From contig NW_019773836.1 of assembly GCF_001039355.2 (NCBI RefSeq), positions 420,539 through 484,538 on the forward strand: a stretch of 64,000 bases of DNA, given 5' to 3'. Both the position numbers and the translations under genes were made by a program. Source of the DNA: Lingula anatina (taxonomy: Eukaryota > Brachiopoda > Lingulata > Lingulida > Lingulidae). Positions 1 to 12,977 of the stretch are shown here, piece after piece (the stretch's first letter is position 1; every line of letters starts with the position of its first letter). The notes beneath the pieces were generated by a model that did not search any database, was not told where the DNA came from, and worked only from the letters and a program-made list of their open reading frames with translations.

Positions 1-25
1 CACTTCCACTCGACTAACCTGATTT

Positions 26-207
26 AGGCCCCATTCAGAATAGGGGACTTACTAGTCTGAGGGTCAAATATGGCAACTCACTACAAAGCTTACCTTCTAA
101 TCCGCTAATAGACACTGAATAGATATCCTGTAGGAAGGTATTCTAGTGGGTCGGCCATATTTGACCCACAGACTAGTTTAGTTAGTCCCCTATTCCAAAT
201 GAGGCCT
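26..207. mobile_element. MITE-like foldback element
   Basis: The two ends are imperfect inverted repeats of about 60 bp. The left arm begins aggccccattcagaatag, and the right arm read in reverse begins aggcctcatttggaatag. Both arms then share a motif meaning 'gggtcaaatatggc'. There is no coding capacity. This fits a non-autonomous DNA transposon; superfamily unknown and no clear target-site duplication seen. Confidence 0.6.
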
Positions 208-643
208 TACAGATCTTGTTTCTTTATATTCGAACTTACACAAGTGCATTCAGAGACGTGCTTCATTTGGGTTTACCGCGCCAATAACAAAAGTTCTTTC
301 AGTTTTAAGGATTCCTTGGTGAAATAGATCACGTGACCTAGTTAACAGACCCTCTTACATTTGTGATTTGTTCGATAACATCCAATCAAACACCACCGAA
401 GTTCAGACGAGACAAGTGGATATGTATGGAAGTTTGGAAATGAAATGGCTGAGCTGGCCCACTTTTCGGCTGTAAACCTCGAGCAACGTCCTGTCTGCCC
501 CAAGTTCGAAGTTCGGAGATTTGCTTGCTTCCATCAACTTTACGATAGAAAGTAGGTATCATGTTTTCCAAGGGTCACAGTCAACAAACAAAATATTAAA
601 TTATCCAAGTAAGCATTGAAAACTAGTTTCGGTAAAACGATGC

Positions 644-646
<3 letters not shown>

Positions 647-718
<72 letters not shown>
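647..718. repeat. (TC)n then (TA)n compound microsatellite
   Basis: About 23 TC dinucleotides run directly into about 12 TA dinucleotides. Simple sequence repeat with no gene context. Confidence 0.95.
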
Positions 719-2944
719 CTTATTTATTACAGTGAGCCAACGTATTTATTACAGTGACCCAACAGGTGTACAGTATATCCGAAAATTTTAGTTGCAACAC
801 TACTGGGTTGTGATTACAAACTGCGCACCATATTTCATTTTAGCGCATTGTTTGCAGCACTGGAGGAAAGAAAAAAAAAAAAAAAAAAAAACAGCAGAGT
901 TGATTTAGCCGGCTTGGCATTGGTTATAGATCAAAGTCTGTCTGGGGAAAGGTAATAAAAGGCATTTTATCAGTGCTAGATGTACGTAAGAACGCAAATA
1001 GACTAAGAATGTGTAGAGAGATGCCCCTCAAAGATGATGACTCTCAGGAGACCACATTAATTCAAGCCAGGAAAGTCCATTTTTGTTCCAAACTGTGATT
1101 TTGGTTTTATACTGTATCCTCTGTAGTTACATGTATCAGTTATGACAATGAGAGCGAGTTGCTGCAGATCAGCCGCCCTGCATAGCTAGGCCTTGGGCTA
1201 AAAAGCATCCTCACAGAATGATTGAGGAGTTACCACCGTGCTTCAGACTATTATATCACTTATGTGGTAAATATATTTCGTCATTTGGTGACGTCACCGA
1301 CAAATTAACCCAGACGAACAGAATTGTTTTTTTTTTCGGACCCCAGAATCAGGGATATAACATAACCTATGCTAAATATATAATACCACTTGATTTATTC
1401 AGGTAGAACACAAAACAACACTAAGAGATCCCAGCGGTAGATCTTCAGCCATACTGTACAGACCGATAAAAGCCTCCAGTGGTAGTATTTCGAGTGCGTA
1501 AATCTCCAAGAAGAAAAAACGCACAGAAAAAATGGAATCGTAAATCAATATGTTGGACGTCTCGATTGCCCATAGATACTGTGTACGCGGCAAACGTGTC
1601 ATGTCGGTTGATCGTTATGGATTGAGAAATGAGAACATCTACACAAGCTTGTTCGTGGCGTCCCTGAAACGATTCAAAGCCCCCCCACACACACACACAA
1701 AGGGGACTAATATGTAAGAGCAACGTGGTAGCTATAATTGTGCTAGGACAGCTAACATTTGACTAGCATTAACATTACTTTTGTTTTACAAAATAAAATA
1801 ATACTATTAACAAATAATTAATAACACATTAATTAAAAATCTAGTTTACTGGAGGAAAATGTTTTAAAATCAATGCACGTGCACTTTTTGTGAGCCGAGC
1901 TCAGCGTGTCTTTTTTGTACAATTCAAAAAAGTAATAACAGACCACCAGGTACAACAAAAATAAATTATTTTATTCTTTTCGTATCAGTGAGCTTGACAC
2001 AAACTTTTGTATACATCGGTGGACAGTTTACGACTTCACTTACGCCTAGGTTACATTCGCCTTGTCCGTATGATGCACGTACACTACCCGTAAATTACTT
2101 TTTTGTGCGGCGTTCGTGAAGAGAAAGAAGAAGGCGGTGGCCGTGTGAAAACGACCTCCGTAGCCTCCACGATTTTGTCGAGCTGATTCTGATTTTGTGT
2201 TTCCAAATTCTAACCACGTGGGTTTTTAAATCTTAGGGCGGCTACACATACAACGTATTGCCCTTTCAGGAAGTCGTAAGGAGTGTAAACGGCATAAGCA
2301 TGGACTAAACGGGCTCCGTATGGTCACTTTTCCTGTTTTAACTGTTTAATCATATTCACACAAAAGATTGTACATGATTTCCATCCTACGGCGCCCGTGG
2401 CAAAAGTAATCCAGGCTGTTTTCGTTTTCCATCCACAACAACGGGGCACCGCTTCCTAGAAATACTTGCTTTGACAACATGTAATACTTATCACACAACA
2501 GAAACGTATTAACGCTCGCTTTAACAATACATGGCGAGATATACCATCCACGTTTATTATAACTGGAACGCTGAAACCAGCACCAATACAAAATATTACA
2601 TAAATACCATATGAAAGAAAATGGTGTTAGCCAGCTGAAGTCAATAATGATTCCTTTCATCAAAACAGATATTGCACATTGTTCACAATTTTAATCATAA
2701 CTTATAATTCAATCTAAAATTTTCAATATGCACACTCCACTGGCCATCTTATCAGCAGGATAGATCGTAATTCCACTGGCAGAGCCAAGATTTTTCTAAG
2801 GTGCGCAGGGCGGGGCGGGGCGGGGCGGGGGGGGGGCTGAAACCTATTGGCTCAATTCGCTCACAAACATAAAACGAGAAAAACTGCAATTTTACTGTAA
2901 TATGTGAGGCACAGAAATGGGAAATCAGCTTGGGTTTGTCTGCC
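719..2944. other. Gene-poor stretch downstream of OS9
   Basis: No convincing exon was found on either strand. Open frames here are short, lack domain character and lack flanking splice signals. The stretch holds an A-run at about 869-891, a short CA run near 1686 and a GC-rich tract (listed separately). Part of it may be 3' flank of the minus-strand OS9 gene that ends at 3413. Confidence 0.5.
2808..2836 (+). repeat. GGGGC tract with G-quadruplex potential
   Basis: Four consecutive GGGGC-type units end in a run of about 10 G. Several closely spaced G4 runs on the plus strand meet the usual G-quadruplex pattern. The tract also contains overlapping GGGCGG (Sp1-type) cores. It sits alone in AT-rich sequence about 600 bp past the OS9 stop codon. 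Confidence 0.7.
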
Positions 2945-2950
2945 TTTATT
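2945..2950 (-). terminator. Candidate OS9 poly(A) signal
   Basis: TTTATT on the plus strand reads AATAAA on the minus strand, about 460 bp beyond the OS9 stop codon. It is one plausible polyadenylation signal for that transcript. The motif is common in AT-rich DNA, so this is a weak call. Confidence 0.25.
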
Positions 2951-3412
2951 TGGTCTACCGTCTTTGGGAGGGAGAAGGGAGCAGGGAACCTAAGAAGCTA
3001 AGGGAAGGGCTCTCGCTGGTGGTGCCCTCTTCTGGATCTTCCCTTGAACTTACATCTGCCCTACTTCACTAGCTAATTCAATCAGTAATTTTTCAATAAG
3101 AAAATGGACATAAAAATGAAAAACTAGATTTTGTGACACAATTAAATATTGGAAGAAAAAGCCATATGTATGAATACATTGACCAGTCAGAACCCTCTCC
3201 TGTGCTGGAAAGAAATAATTCTTGGCAGTAGAGAGAGAGAGTGCTGGCTAAATTAGTCATCTCTTAAAACAGACTCTTAAACTAGAAATACAATAAGAAC
3301 ACATCAAAAAGACCTGAACCATTCTTTGGAGAACTAATATTTCCACAAGAAATACTTGAAAAAATACAATATCAAGATTGTTCTTAAAAACAACCCAGCA
3401 TTACTTTGACAA

Positions 3413-6400
3413 CTACCGATAGTAAAGCAAATCATTTATGGAATCATCTTTGTTCTTGGAGGTCTTCTTTGTCTGTTTCCCATACACAAATTGATAATTG
3501 TCTTCCAGCTGACTGTGTTTCTCTGCTTCGTCTACAGCATCAGTATCCGTTCCCTTTGAGAAAGAAAAATAAATGGCTAAATATAAATAATACACACCTT
3601 TAACAAAACAATTTCTCTTTCTTAACTGCTTGTTTAACAGTTTTCCATTTTGTCTCCAGTGTGACGAGTCAGATTAAGTGTTTTGGTTCAACTATTAACT
3701 TGCAAGAATATTTAAAATACATAAAAAAGAGTATGAAAAACAGAACGACATGAAACAAACACAGAAGACTCACAGTGTCAGAAGACATTATCTTATATTT
3801 TATATTAAAAACATGGTGTCCTGACCTAAATGATGATGGTAATCTTTAATATGGAATCAGAGCACACAATTAAAACAGCATTCATCAATTTATTATCTGC
3901 ATAAAACCATTAATCAACAGGCTCTTCACGCACTGTGCATTCAGATTGCATGTAAATGATAATTAAGTAGTAAAATGTGAAAAATCTTCACCTTTTAGTA
4001 TGCATTTGGGTCATTGATTTATTTTGAGAAAAAAAACATTAATTTAATCAAATCTTACCAGTTTCTTGTTAAAATCTTTCAGAAAAAAATTAAGCCAAAA
4101 GTGTCAATGGATAAATACGCAGAATAAGGATCTCTGTAATAATAAATTGAGTTTTTAAAAACTAGTGCTGCCATTTCCAATCAAAATTGAGAGGTACACA
4201 ATTCAACAAACAAATCAAGACAGTATTCAAAATTCTTATCCCAAATCTATCTTTAGAAAAAATTAAGGTAATACCAAGGGAAAAAACAGTATTTATGTTA
4301 GCTTCTGCTGTTACTGTACTAGGTATAATGAATCATCAGCTTAATTTTGTCTTCAATTTTCTCTGAATACTGAACTTCTAAAATTATTCTTCAGCTTTGT
4401 TTTTCATCCAATTCCCACCTCTAGCCCTGTGTGTAGTTAATATTGCATGGAGACTGACCAAACCAGGTAAGTTAGGGCAAAGAACCGGTGCTCAATGAGG
4501 CATTGAAAAACCAGAAACAGGTAGTAAGTGATCTGTCCTAATAGAGTGACTGATTGTCTTCAGGTCATAGAGGAGACTTAACTTCTCTTCAACACCACAG
4601 GCTTTATGTTGTGTTGTTACAAAATATGGTGAGAGTTTAAAAAGTCCCAAGGAACAAGTTTTAAAATAAAGGCAAGCCTTGATTAAACCCTAAGGGAAAA
4701 GAATAAAGTAATTGCCCTCTGATGCTTGAGAAGAGTAGTTATAAGTAAGACTCCATTCCCATTAAGAGACCAATGGTCTATATGGATCCACCCAAGTTTG
4801 CAGGGATTCTCACTTAGTGCAAGCTTAAAGATTAACAGGTTTCCCCCTGGCGTTAAGTAGGATACAGAAAAGCTAGTTATTATACAAGTTGGATAGAACC
4901 ACAAAGAACTATGGTGTCTTTAGGGGTGATAAAGCGAAGGATGTCAAATTTTCCAGAAAAAAAAAAAGCTATATACGTAAAGGTCTTATGCTGTGTACTT
5001 TAAAATCAAACAAACTGTATAGTCAAGAGAGAGTGCTATAGGACAGAATCAAATCCAGAATAGGGGTTAAGCTTGATAAAGGGGATAACAACTCTTCAAA
5101 TGAGAATAAAATTTCCACAATAAATAAATTGCAAACAACACAAACAGGTATAATAAAATTCATCTTATTTTACCACCAAAATGGCAGCAATCGTCATTAT
5201 TCTGAAAATTGTGCTTGCCATTGGACCACATGGACCTTCATAGACGGCTACTTTTTGAAGTAACCTCTTACAAAAATCACACTTTAAAAAAATACAATGG
5301 ATTAACTTTGAATGTTGGAATGGATTCATTAACAATTGGGAAGTATGGAAAAATTGTCATTTACTCCAGGAAAGTCAGTTTTATGGAAATGAAAGTGTTG
5401 TCAAACCTTTAAAGCCCTAGAAGGAAGAAAAAAAAGAAAAAAAAAAAATCCCACAGCCATAACAGATCAATATCTAGGGTTTGACTCTCTATAAACCTAT
5501 TGCTGAAATAAGTCATTTCCACTGTGAAGATACCCTTCATCTACTTACCAATATTGCAATGACCATCTTGTTAATAGCCTTGCTGTCGTCATCAGATAAC
5601 ATATGGATGGAGTCGTCATCTGCATTATAATATCCAGTAGTGATGATCTTCACTTCTATTTTTCTTCCTGAGGATGTAAAATAAGTCACAATGAAATACT
5701 GTGGACTAATTTCGAATTGCTGCTTTTGGGTGGAGATGGTTTATCCACAATGTAACTTAAGACGGCAAGCTGATTTTGATTTTAAACCAAAATTAAAGTC
5801 AAATCTGACCTAAAACAAACAAGTAGTAGTCTAAGGCTCTATTCCCATAGATTTTAGATCGATCTATCCCCTCACTAGATTACTTTCAGATAATCCGACT
5901 TAAATGTCCGTCCCGCCTACTACAAGCTGTAAGGGGGTAATTAACTTTCGTGTCCGCCCGGCTGACAGCTATTTAGCGTGAACCCCCAGGGAGTTAGGTC
6001 GACCTAAAGTAGGTCAATCTAATCTATGGAAATGGGGTGTAAGTGAACTACACAACTGCCACAATCATAGATCAATACTTCCTTTATTTGTATTTCTTTG
6101 AACACTGAAAGTATGTTGTGAATTGGAAGTGGTTCTGAATCATTTTTTTCTATAAGCAAAGCCCAAATTTTGTTCCAAAATTTTTATTGTGAAGCTGGCC
6201 CCTGGTGTAAATCAAACTAAAACCTGGCCGTACTCCTTGTACAGCTCTAACTGCTTCACTTAGAACTGCCTGTGTCCACAAACTGTCTGACTGTTGTCTA
6301 GTAAACTATGCAAGTCACTGCGACACACAATATGTTGGCGTAATTTAAGAAATTAATGTTATTGCTGTAGCATCTCTCTACCTCTCAAATACAATGGAGT

Positions 6401-9400
6401 AGGCATAATCTCTAAAATGCATATATTGATTTACCTGTACAAATAATCATATCTGAACCATGATATGTAGTCTGTGTTTACTCTTGATAAGCTGCAACCT
6501 AATTATTATCTCTGTCAATTAATGATGATTCTGAATGAGATAGACTATCTAACATTATTGGGCTTTATGTCTTTGATATTTGACAGCCCAAATATTTAAG
6601 TGAGCATCTTTTAAAGCATAGGGCATCAAGTGTATAGAGTCCTTGTGTTTAAAGAAGCCAAACAATAATTCTGTCTTTGTGCATTGCAAAGCAAGGATAT
6701 TTTAGCCTTTAGTTTTATATATTTTATATATACAGGTACAGGACATGAGTAAAATAATGCAAAAATGTCGCTGTTATTTTGAAGTCATCAGATAAGGTTT
6801 TTTTTTATGTATTTCAAGTTCAACCAACATCATTGCATTTATTTTCAGGAACTAAACATTTGTTAATTGTTTATTTATCATTTTCACTTTTCTTAATATT
6901 CTAGTTTCACACAATGGTTCTGTGGCATATGGTTTGCATTTGGAACGGTTCTCAGGTGTTGGAAAAGACTAACAATTTGGATGACTTGCTAGTGGCTTCG
7001 GACTGTTAATTTGAATTTTCCATTAAAATAAAATAGTAAGTTCATTGAATGTTGCCTGGACTTTTCTGAGACAAATTTGTGTTACATAGGGGACTACTTC
7101 TCTTTCTAGTTTTTCTAACGTACTCAAAATCAATATGCATTATGAATTCTTATAAAAGTCTTAAATTTGTCACATTTAAACATAAATTGAACCTGTATTT
7201 TAAGTAATTTCTTTCATTATTATCATTATCATTAACTTTCATCTGAAATATTATACCTGACCAAAATTACAGACAAATCAGACCTAAAAAAGTTTTAAAA
7301 ACATAAAGCAGACCAGAATGAGAAACAAATTACTACTGACCCCCAGTATCAAATCCTGCTTTCTGCAGCTGTTCCTGTATTCCAGACTGGAGCTTTTGTG
7401 TCACAGGGTCTAGAGCACTGTCTTGGGGTTTTCTTTTCCCAGACGTGACTTTAACACGCCATCTGTCTTCTCCTTAAAATCCATAAAAAATTTTTAATTT
7501 AAATATGTTATGAATTCTTTATCACATTACTGACTTTGTCCTGAAATTTATTAACCAGGGATTCTTTAACATGTCCAAAAGTCAGCTACAAGTTATTTCT
7601 TTTTTTCTTCTTGCATGAGGAAAGTAGATGGATGACAAGTAGAATACTAGGTATGAAGATACACAATCAAAGGACAGGTAGCTAAGAAGGCAGGTCTACA
7701 AAAAAGTGAGTGTAGTTTCACGTCATTATTAACTTCTAGTTCACAACACGTGGTGACATAACATCTTTACTTTTATATTGTTATAGTGCATAACACAGCT
7801 TGACAAAACTGCTGGATGTAAAGTTCTGTTCTTTCAGTGGTTAAAAAACAGTATGATGAACTGTATGCAAAAAAATAAAATGGCCGCCCTACCTTTGCTC
7901 TGACGGTCTTTTGATTTAACTGCTGACTCAGGGGTCTCCAACTTGTCTAAAAAGAAAAAGAAAAAGATAATTAAACTGATGTTTTACTTTCAGTGCGATC
8001 TTGGGGTGGGGGTTATATTCCATTTGATAAGGTCTTATAAAGGCTTGTCAAAAAATATATATTTCTAATGGCACAAGTGCACCCAAGTTCTACACTATGT
8101 TTCATGTGTATTCCATGCCATACACAAAGCTGTGTTACAGTACAGAGATATTAATGACCTACCTGTCTCCTCAGGTGGTTGGTCATCCAGTCTTTTTAAC
8201 AGCTTGGTCAGTGTAGTGGACAGACTCTGAATGGCAACGTCTCTGTCCAAACCTTGGACATCCTCTCCCTCTCCGGCCAGCTCACGCTCAGCCTGGAATA
8301 CCAAGTCATTCAAACAATATAAAAACAATTTTTAAAGTGACTTTATTTTATGTTGGCAGTGTTCAGGTCAGGGCTTGACATTCCTACTGACATCATCTGA
8401 ATGGCACAGGTGATTTCTAGAATTGGGCAACTAGAATTAAAGTCATGCTTATCCAGAAATGCATGGCACATGTTAATAGAACAATGGAATGTCTGATGTA
8501 AATTGGATTTTAGAAACCCCCCAACAATTTGATAATTTTAATCCCTCCCCTCTCCAAAATTCCAAAAAGTTTGATTTTGGAGTGGGGCAAGTAGATTTTT
8601 AGACTTACTTGCCCAAAAAAGTGCCTGAAAATAATTTATGTCAAGCCTTCCTGATAAGAAAAACAAATAAAACAGCATTGTAATATCAATATAAAGTGAA
8701 GCAAACTTTCCACCTGCTGGTCTGTGTATAAATCATAATGTTACTTCTAATAAAGTTAGGATCAACATAAATCTCTCCCTCCCCCACATTTCATCAGGCT
8801 GTCAAAAAGAAGCCAGAAATATGATTTCATTTACTAAAAGTATTTCATTTTTTTTTGCACCAGTCATTTGTCCAATGAAAGTATGGGAAATAATTATAAC
8901 AATAATTATAGCAAACACTGAGACATCTGCACTCATGTTACTAGTACACAGATGACACTGTGAAAATAGTGCCTCACAGCTTGAGCCTCTTACCTCATCT
9001 ACAATATCATTAAATTGGGCTGACATAGCTTTACGAATGTCTTCTTTTCTATTTGCTACCCATGCCATATCATCAGCGCCAAGACCAAGATCCTCCAAAC
9101 CTGGGATTAAAATAAAACACAACTATGTTTATATCAGATATTAATCAATGTTCTCTGAGAAAGAGGACTTTGACAGATATTCTGATATTTCTGCAAAAGG
9201 AAGACTGATTTATACCATACAGCATTTCAATTTTGATTAAAAAAGTGACTGGATTCCTAGTCCAACTTAAGGAGACTATGCCACTTCAGCTATGTCAAAT
9301 TAAGCTTAAAACAATCGTCATACTTATTTTTACTTCTATACAAACAATTTTCAGAGCAGAAGAAGAAATGATGACTGAATGGCATTATTCTAAGCTGTGA

Positions 9401-12400
9401 CTAACCTTTAGTAAACTGCTCCTCTGTGGCATCTGGATCTTCTTCCTCCTCTTCCACCTCACCCTTTTCACTTTTTCCACCCTTTTTCATATTTTTGTTA
9501 GCTTTATTAATAACTTTCATCAAATTTTTGTAAAATTTCTGGGTCTCCTCGTCCATTTCACCCGAAATGTCATCCTCACTCTCGGAGTTCACATTCTGAC
9601 CACCAGGTGTCTCTGAAGGCTTCCCTTGCTCTGAACTTGGTTGAGGTTCTGGAATGTCTTGATCCAAGACTTGAGCATCTGTTCCACTTTGTTTTGATTG
9701 CTGACCATCCACAACTGCCTCGTTTCCCTTGCCAATTTCCTTGTTAAGATCATGATTAATCTGATTATCACTTGTGATTTGTCTTTCTTGATTGTCACTT
9801 TCATCTTCCTTTTCCTCATCTTTCACGGGACTATCTACTTTCTGAGCTTGACCTGATGTGTCTGCTTTATTCTGAATGCCGAAGTATTCTGATACAAATT
9901 GTTGAAAGTCAGCCATATCCTTGATCTCCCTGAGTTCTGGTACTTGAGAACCTGAAAGATTGGTCAAATAACATTATGTTAGTTATCTATATGTGAAACA
10001 AGGGATCCAACAGTATTTCCCCTGCAACATTTTGTCTCATTTAACGTCACTTAGGTTCTCAATCTGTCTAAGAACATAATTTTTTTTATTTAATGAAAAC
10101 TTTCCTTAATCTGTTCTTGGACATTCTGAAGGACTTCCCCTATACAGTTCTCGAACTATTACATTAATTATAGACCAACATTAGAACTGTATAAAAAATA
10201 CACCAAATGTTCTATAACTGATTGAGAATCATAAGTGAATGTCAAATGAAACAAATTTTTGCAGGGGCTGATATCGATGCAGGGGGGGGGAAAGACAATT
10301 CACAATGAAGCCCCTTGGCCAACAGCTAATCCTTCCAGTATTACCGTTAAAGATGCATACAAAGTCAATTTATTGTCACAAAAACCAACCAAATGCCAGC
10401 ATATAGTTTCAAGTAGTATAACTAAGAGAATTACCAAAATGCATTGTTTCATTTTACCCGAAAATGATGTTTGAACGGATTTTTCTGCTGGCATTCTAAG
10501 CTGTATGTCAATGGGGCAGGAAAGTAGGTCACGAAAATAGGTTAAATTTACAACCAAAAATTTAAAGAAAGGAGCAGTCTAAAGCTCTTTTATGGCTGAT
10601 CGAGTGATCTATTCAGTTTATCCCTTGGCATGTCAAATTTATTTGAGTCATATAAGAATCTAGTAGAAGTGGTTTACATGTGTTACTGGGAATCCACACT
10701 CCAACGATGCTCGGTTCGTATGTACCTTTAAGAAAATATTTTACAATTCCATAAAAGTATCATTGAAAAGCAACTTTACCAATGCCAAATTGTTTCTCAA
10801 ACTTCTTAGTCAATACATCTGTCAAAATTTTCCTAAGTTTTGGCTGCAGTGTGTTCTGGTCCTCTGTGACAGGGGGTGGGTCTGTCTTCTCTGCATCTTC
10901 AGAGGCTAGATATAATAACAAACATTATAACTCAATCAATTCCTGCTTTAGAATATAATATTATGTTTTTGTGTTATTATTTATTATCATAAATAAACCA
11001 TCACGAACACTTGTTTGATAGCCTGCTTTGCAGTATGAGTGAGTTTAAAATTAAGCGATATGTCCAAAAATACAATTCTGAAAAATGTATGCTGAGAAAA
11101 AAAAAAAAAAGAAAGAAACTATATAATTTAGAAAATGACTTACACTTGGTAACTTTAAAAGTGTCTCATGATATGTGATGCATTGCTAAATGAAATGTTC
11201 TGTTCACTTTACTGTTTCGATCAGTTCAATGTAGAACTGATCGTAAGTACTGGATAATACATGAAACTGTTTTTATGCAGCACTGTCAAATTCTTCATAC
11301 ATATATGCAGCACAGTCACTTGTACATATATAATAATGAATTTTTGCTGATAATCCCTTGCACTTTCTTTTATTTTTCAATCATTTATACCCCTTATAAA
11401 AATCAATATCCTATAAATTTCATCTTGAGTATTATATTAGAGCGATTAATTGAATTTGTTCAAATCCTTTTGAATTGTGGGGTAGAAATAAATTCATCCC
11501 TTTGATAAAATATTCTTTTCTTGTAAAACAAACACAACCTGCTAAAGGTGTCCAATGAACACTGAAGCAACTTAAGTGAGGAAAAGTCCATATTTGTGTA
11601 AAAGAAAACATTACGATAGTTTAAATTCCTACAGCATCCACTTGGAGGTTCAAAGTTGAATGCCAAACTTTACCGTCTTGTTGTAACTTCTCCATCCTTT
11701 CCATCTCTTCCTCAAGCTTTTGCTTTTTCTTCTCTGCCATTTGCAAAGCCAAAATGTGCTTCAGCTCTTCTGCTTTTCTTTGCTCTGTAATTTGCAACAA
11801 ATGAATATCAAGACAACTAATCAACTTTATTTAAAAGATATATAATGTTTTATGTTTCTGGTTCAAACTATTTAGGTTTCTGGTTCAAACTTATTAATAT
11901 GTCTCTTTGAATTGTTGATTATTTTCAGAAAAGGATACACGACCGATAATTTATGTTTGAAAACCTCAAACTAAGTAGACATTTTTAGTTAATAAGTGAT
12001 ACATGAAAATAATGAATATTGTAAATTACAGGTTCAAATAATATAATTGTAATAACAGAGAAAACATGTTTACATATATTCTCTTTTCAATGCATTGGAA
12101 ATGCAATTTCCATGTTACATAGTTAACATACACTTATTATCTATTTTTTTTTAATTTCAGTTCAATATCTATTTCAATAATACAACTTAATCATTAAAGA
12201 GCACATACTTTCAATTTAAAAAGTTCTTCTACTCTACACTAAATAACATTCTGCAAGTTAGGTAGAACCCCGTATATGACATGAGGCAATTGCCAGTAAC
12301 ATGTACAAATTGTCCATTTAAACATGATGTTTCTCTATTATAATGATCATAACTTGCACCATTCAAGACTCTCTTACTCTCTTGTTCCTGTGTGTATTCA

Positions 12401-12913
12401 GAGTACTGCTCATCAGTCAGCAGTGGATTACATGTAATTGGTAATGGTTTCTGTGAGCTAGGAGAGCGCAGGTAGGGGTGGTGGCAGATCTTGTTGGTGT
12501 GGACCACTATGGTGTACACGCAGGTCTGGGGCTCATGGACGCTCACCACATGGTCCCCTGTGCCTTCGTCACAGAGAAACTGGTAAATGAAAATGTGTTG
12601 TCTGTTACTTGATTTTTTTAAATTTGTTGCCACTGAGCCTTCATCACCTAGAAGTTGTGAATCTATAAATTTTTAATATTAAAATATTTGACTTCCTCAT
12701 TTTGAAAATCGTTTCCACTTCGCCTTTGTCAAAACAGTCCCTCCATATAAAAACTGGTTAAACAGAGTATGCTCTCTTAAACATTATAACCTGCACTGTT
12801 TCCAGCTGTAATTGGATTACCAATCATGTTATTGTGACCAGTCATATTTGGCACCTTTTTACCAGGGCATTTAGCATGCATATATATATATGTATAAATA
12901 AATAAAATAAAAA

Positions 12914-12977
<64 letters not shown>

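Noticed and set aside
11860-11890. tRNA B-box-like 'ggttcaaact'
   Set aside because: No matching A box or cloverleaf stems around it; the phrase is simply repeated in an OS9 intron.
12229-12633. 134-codon open frame as a separate gene
   Set aside because: It is the readthrough of OS9 exon 6 (12378-12579) into both introns.
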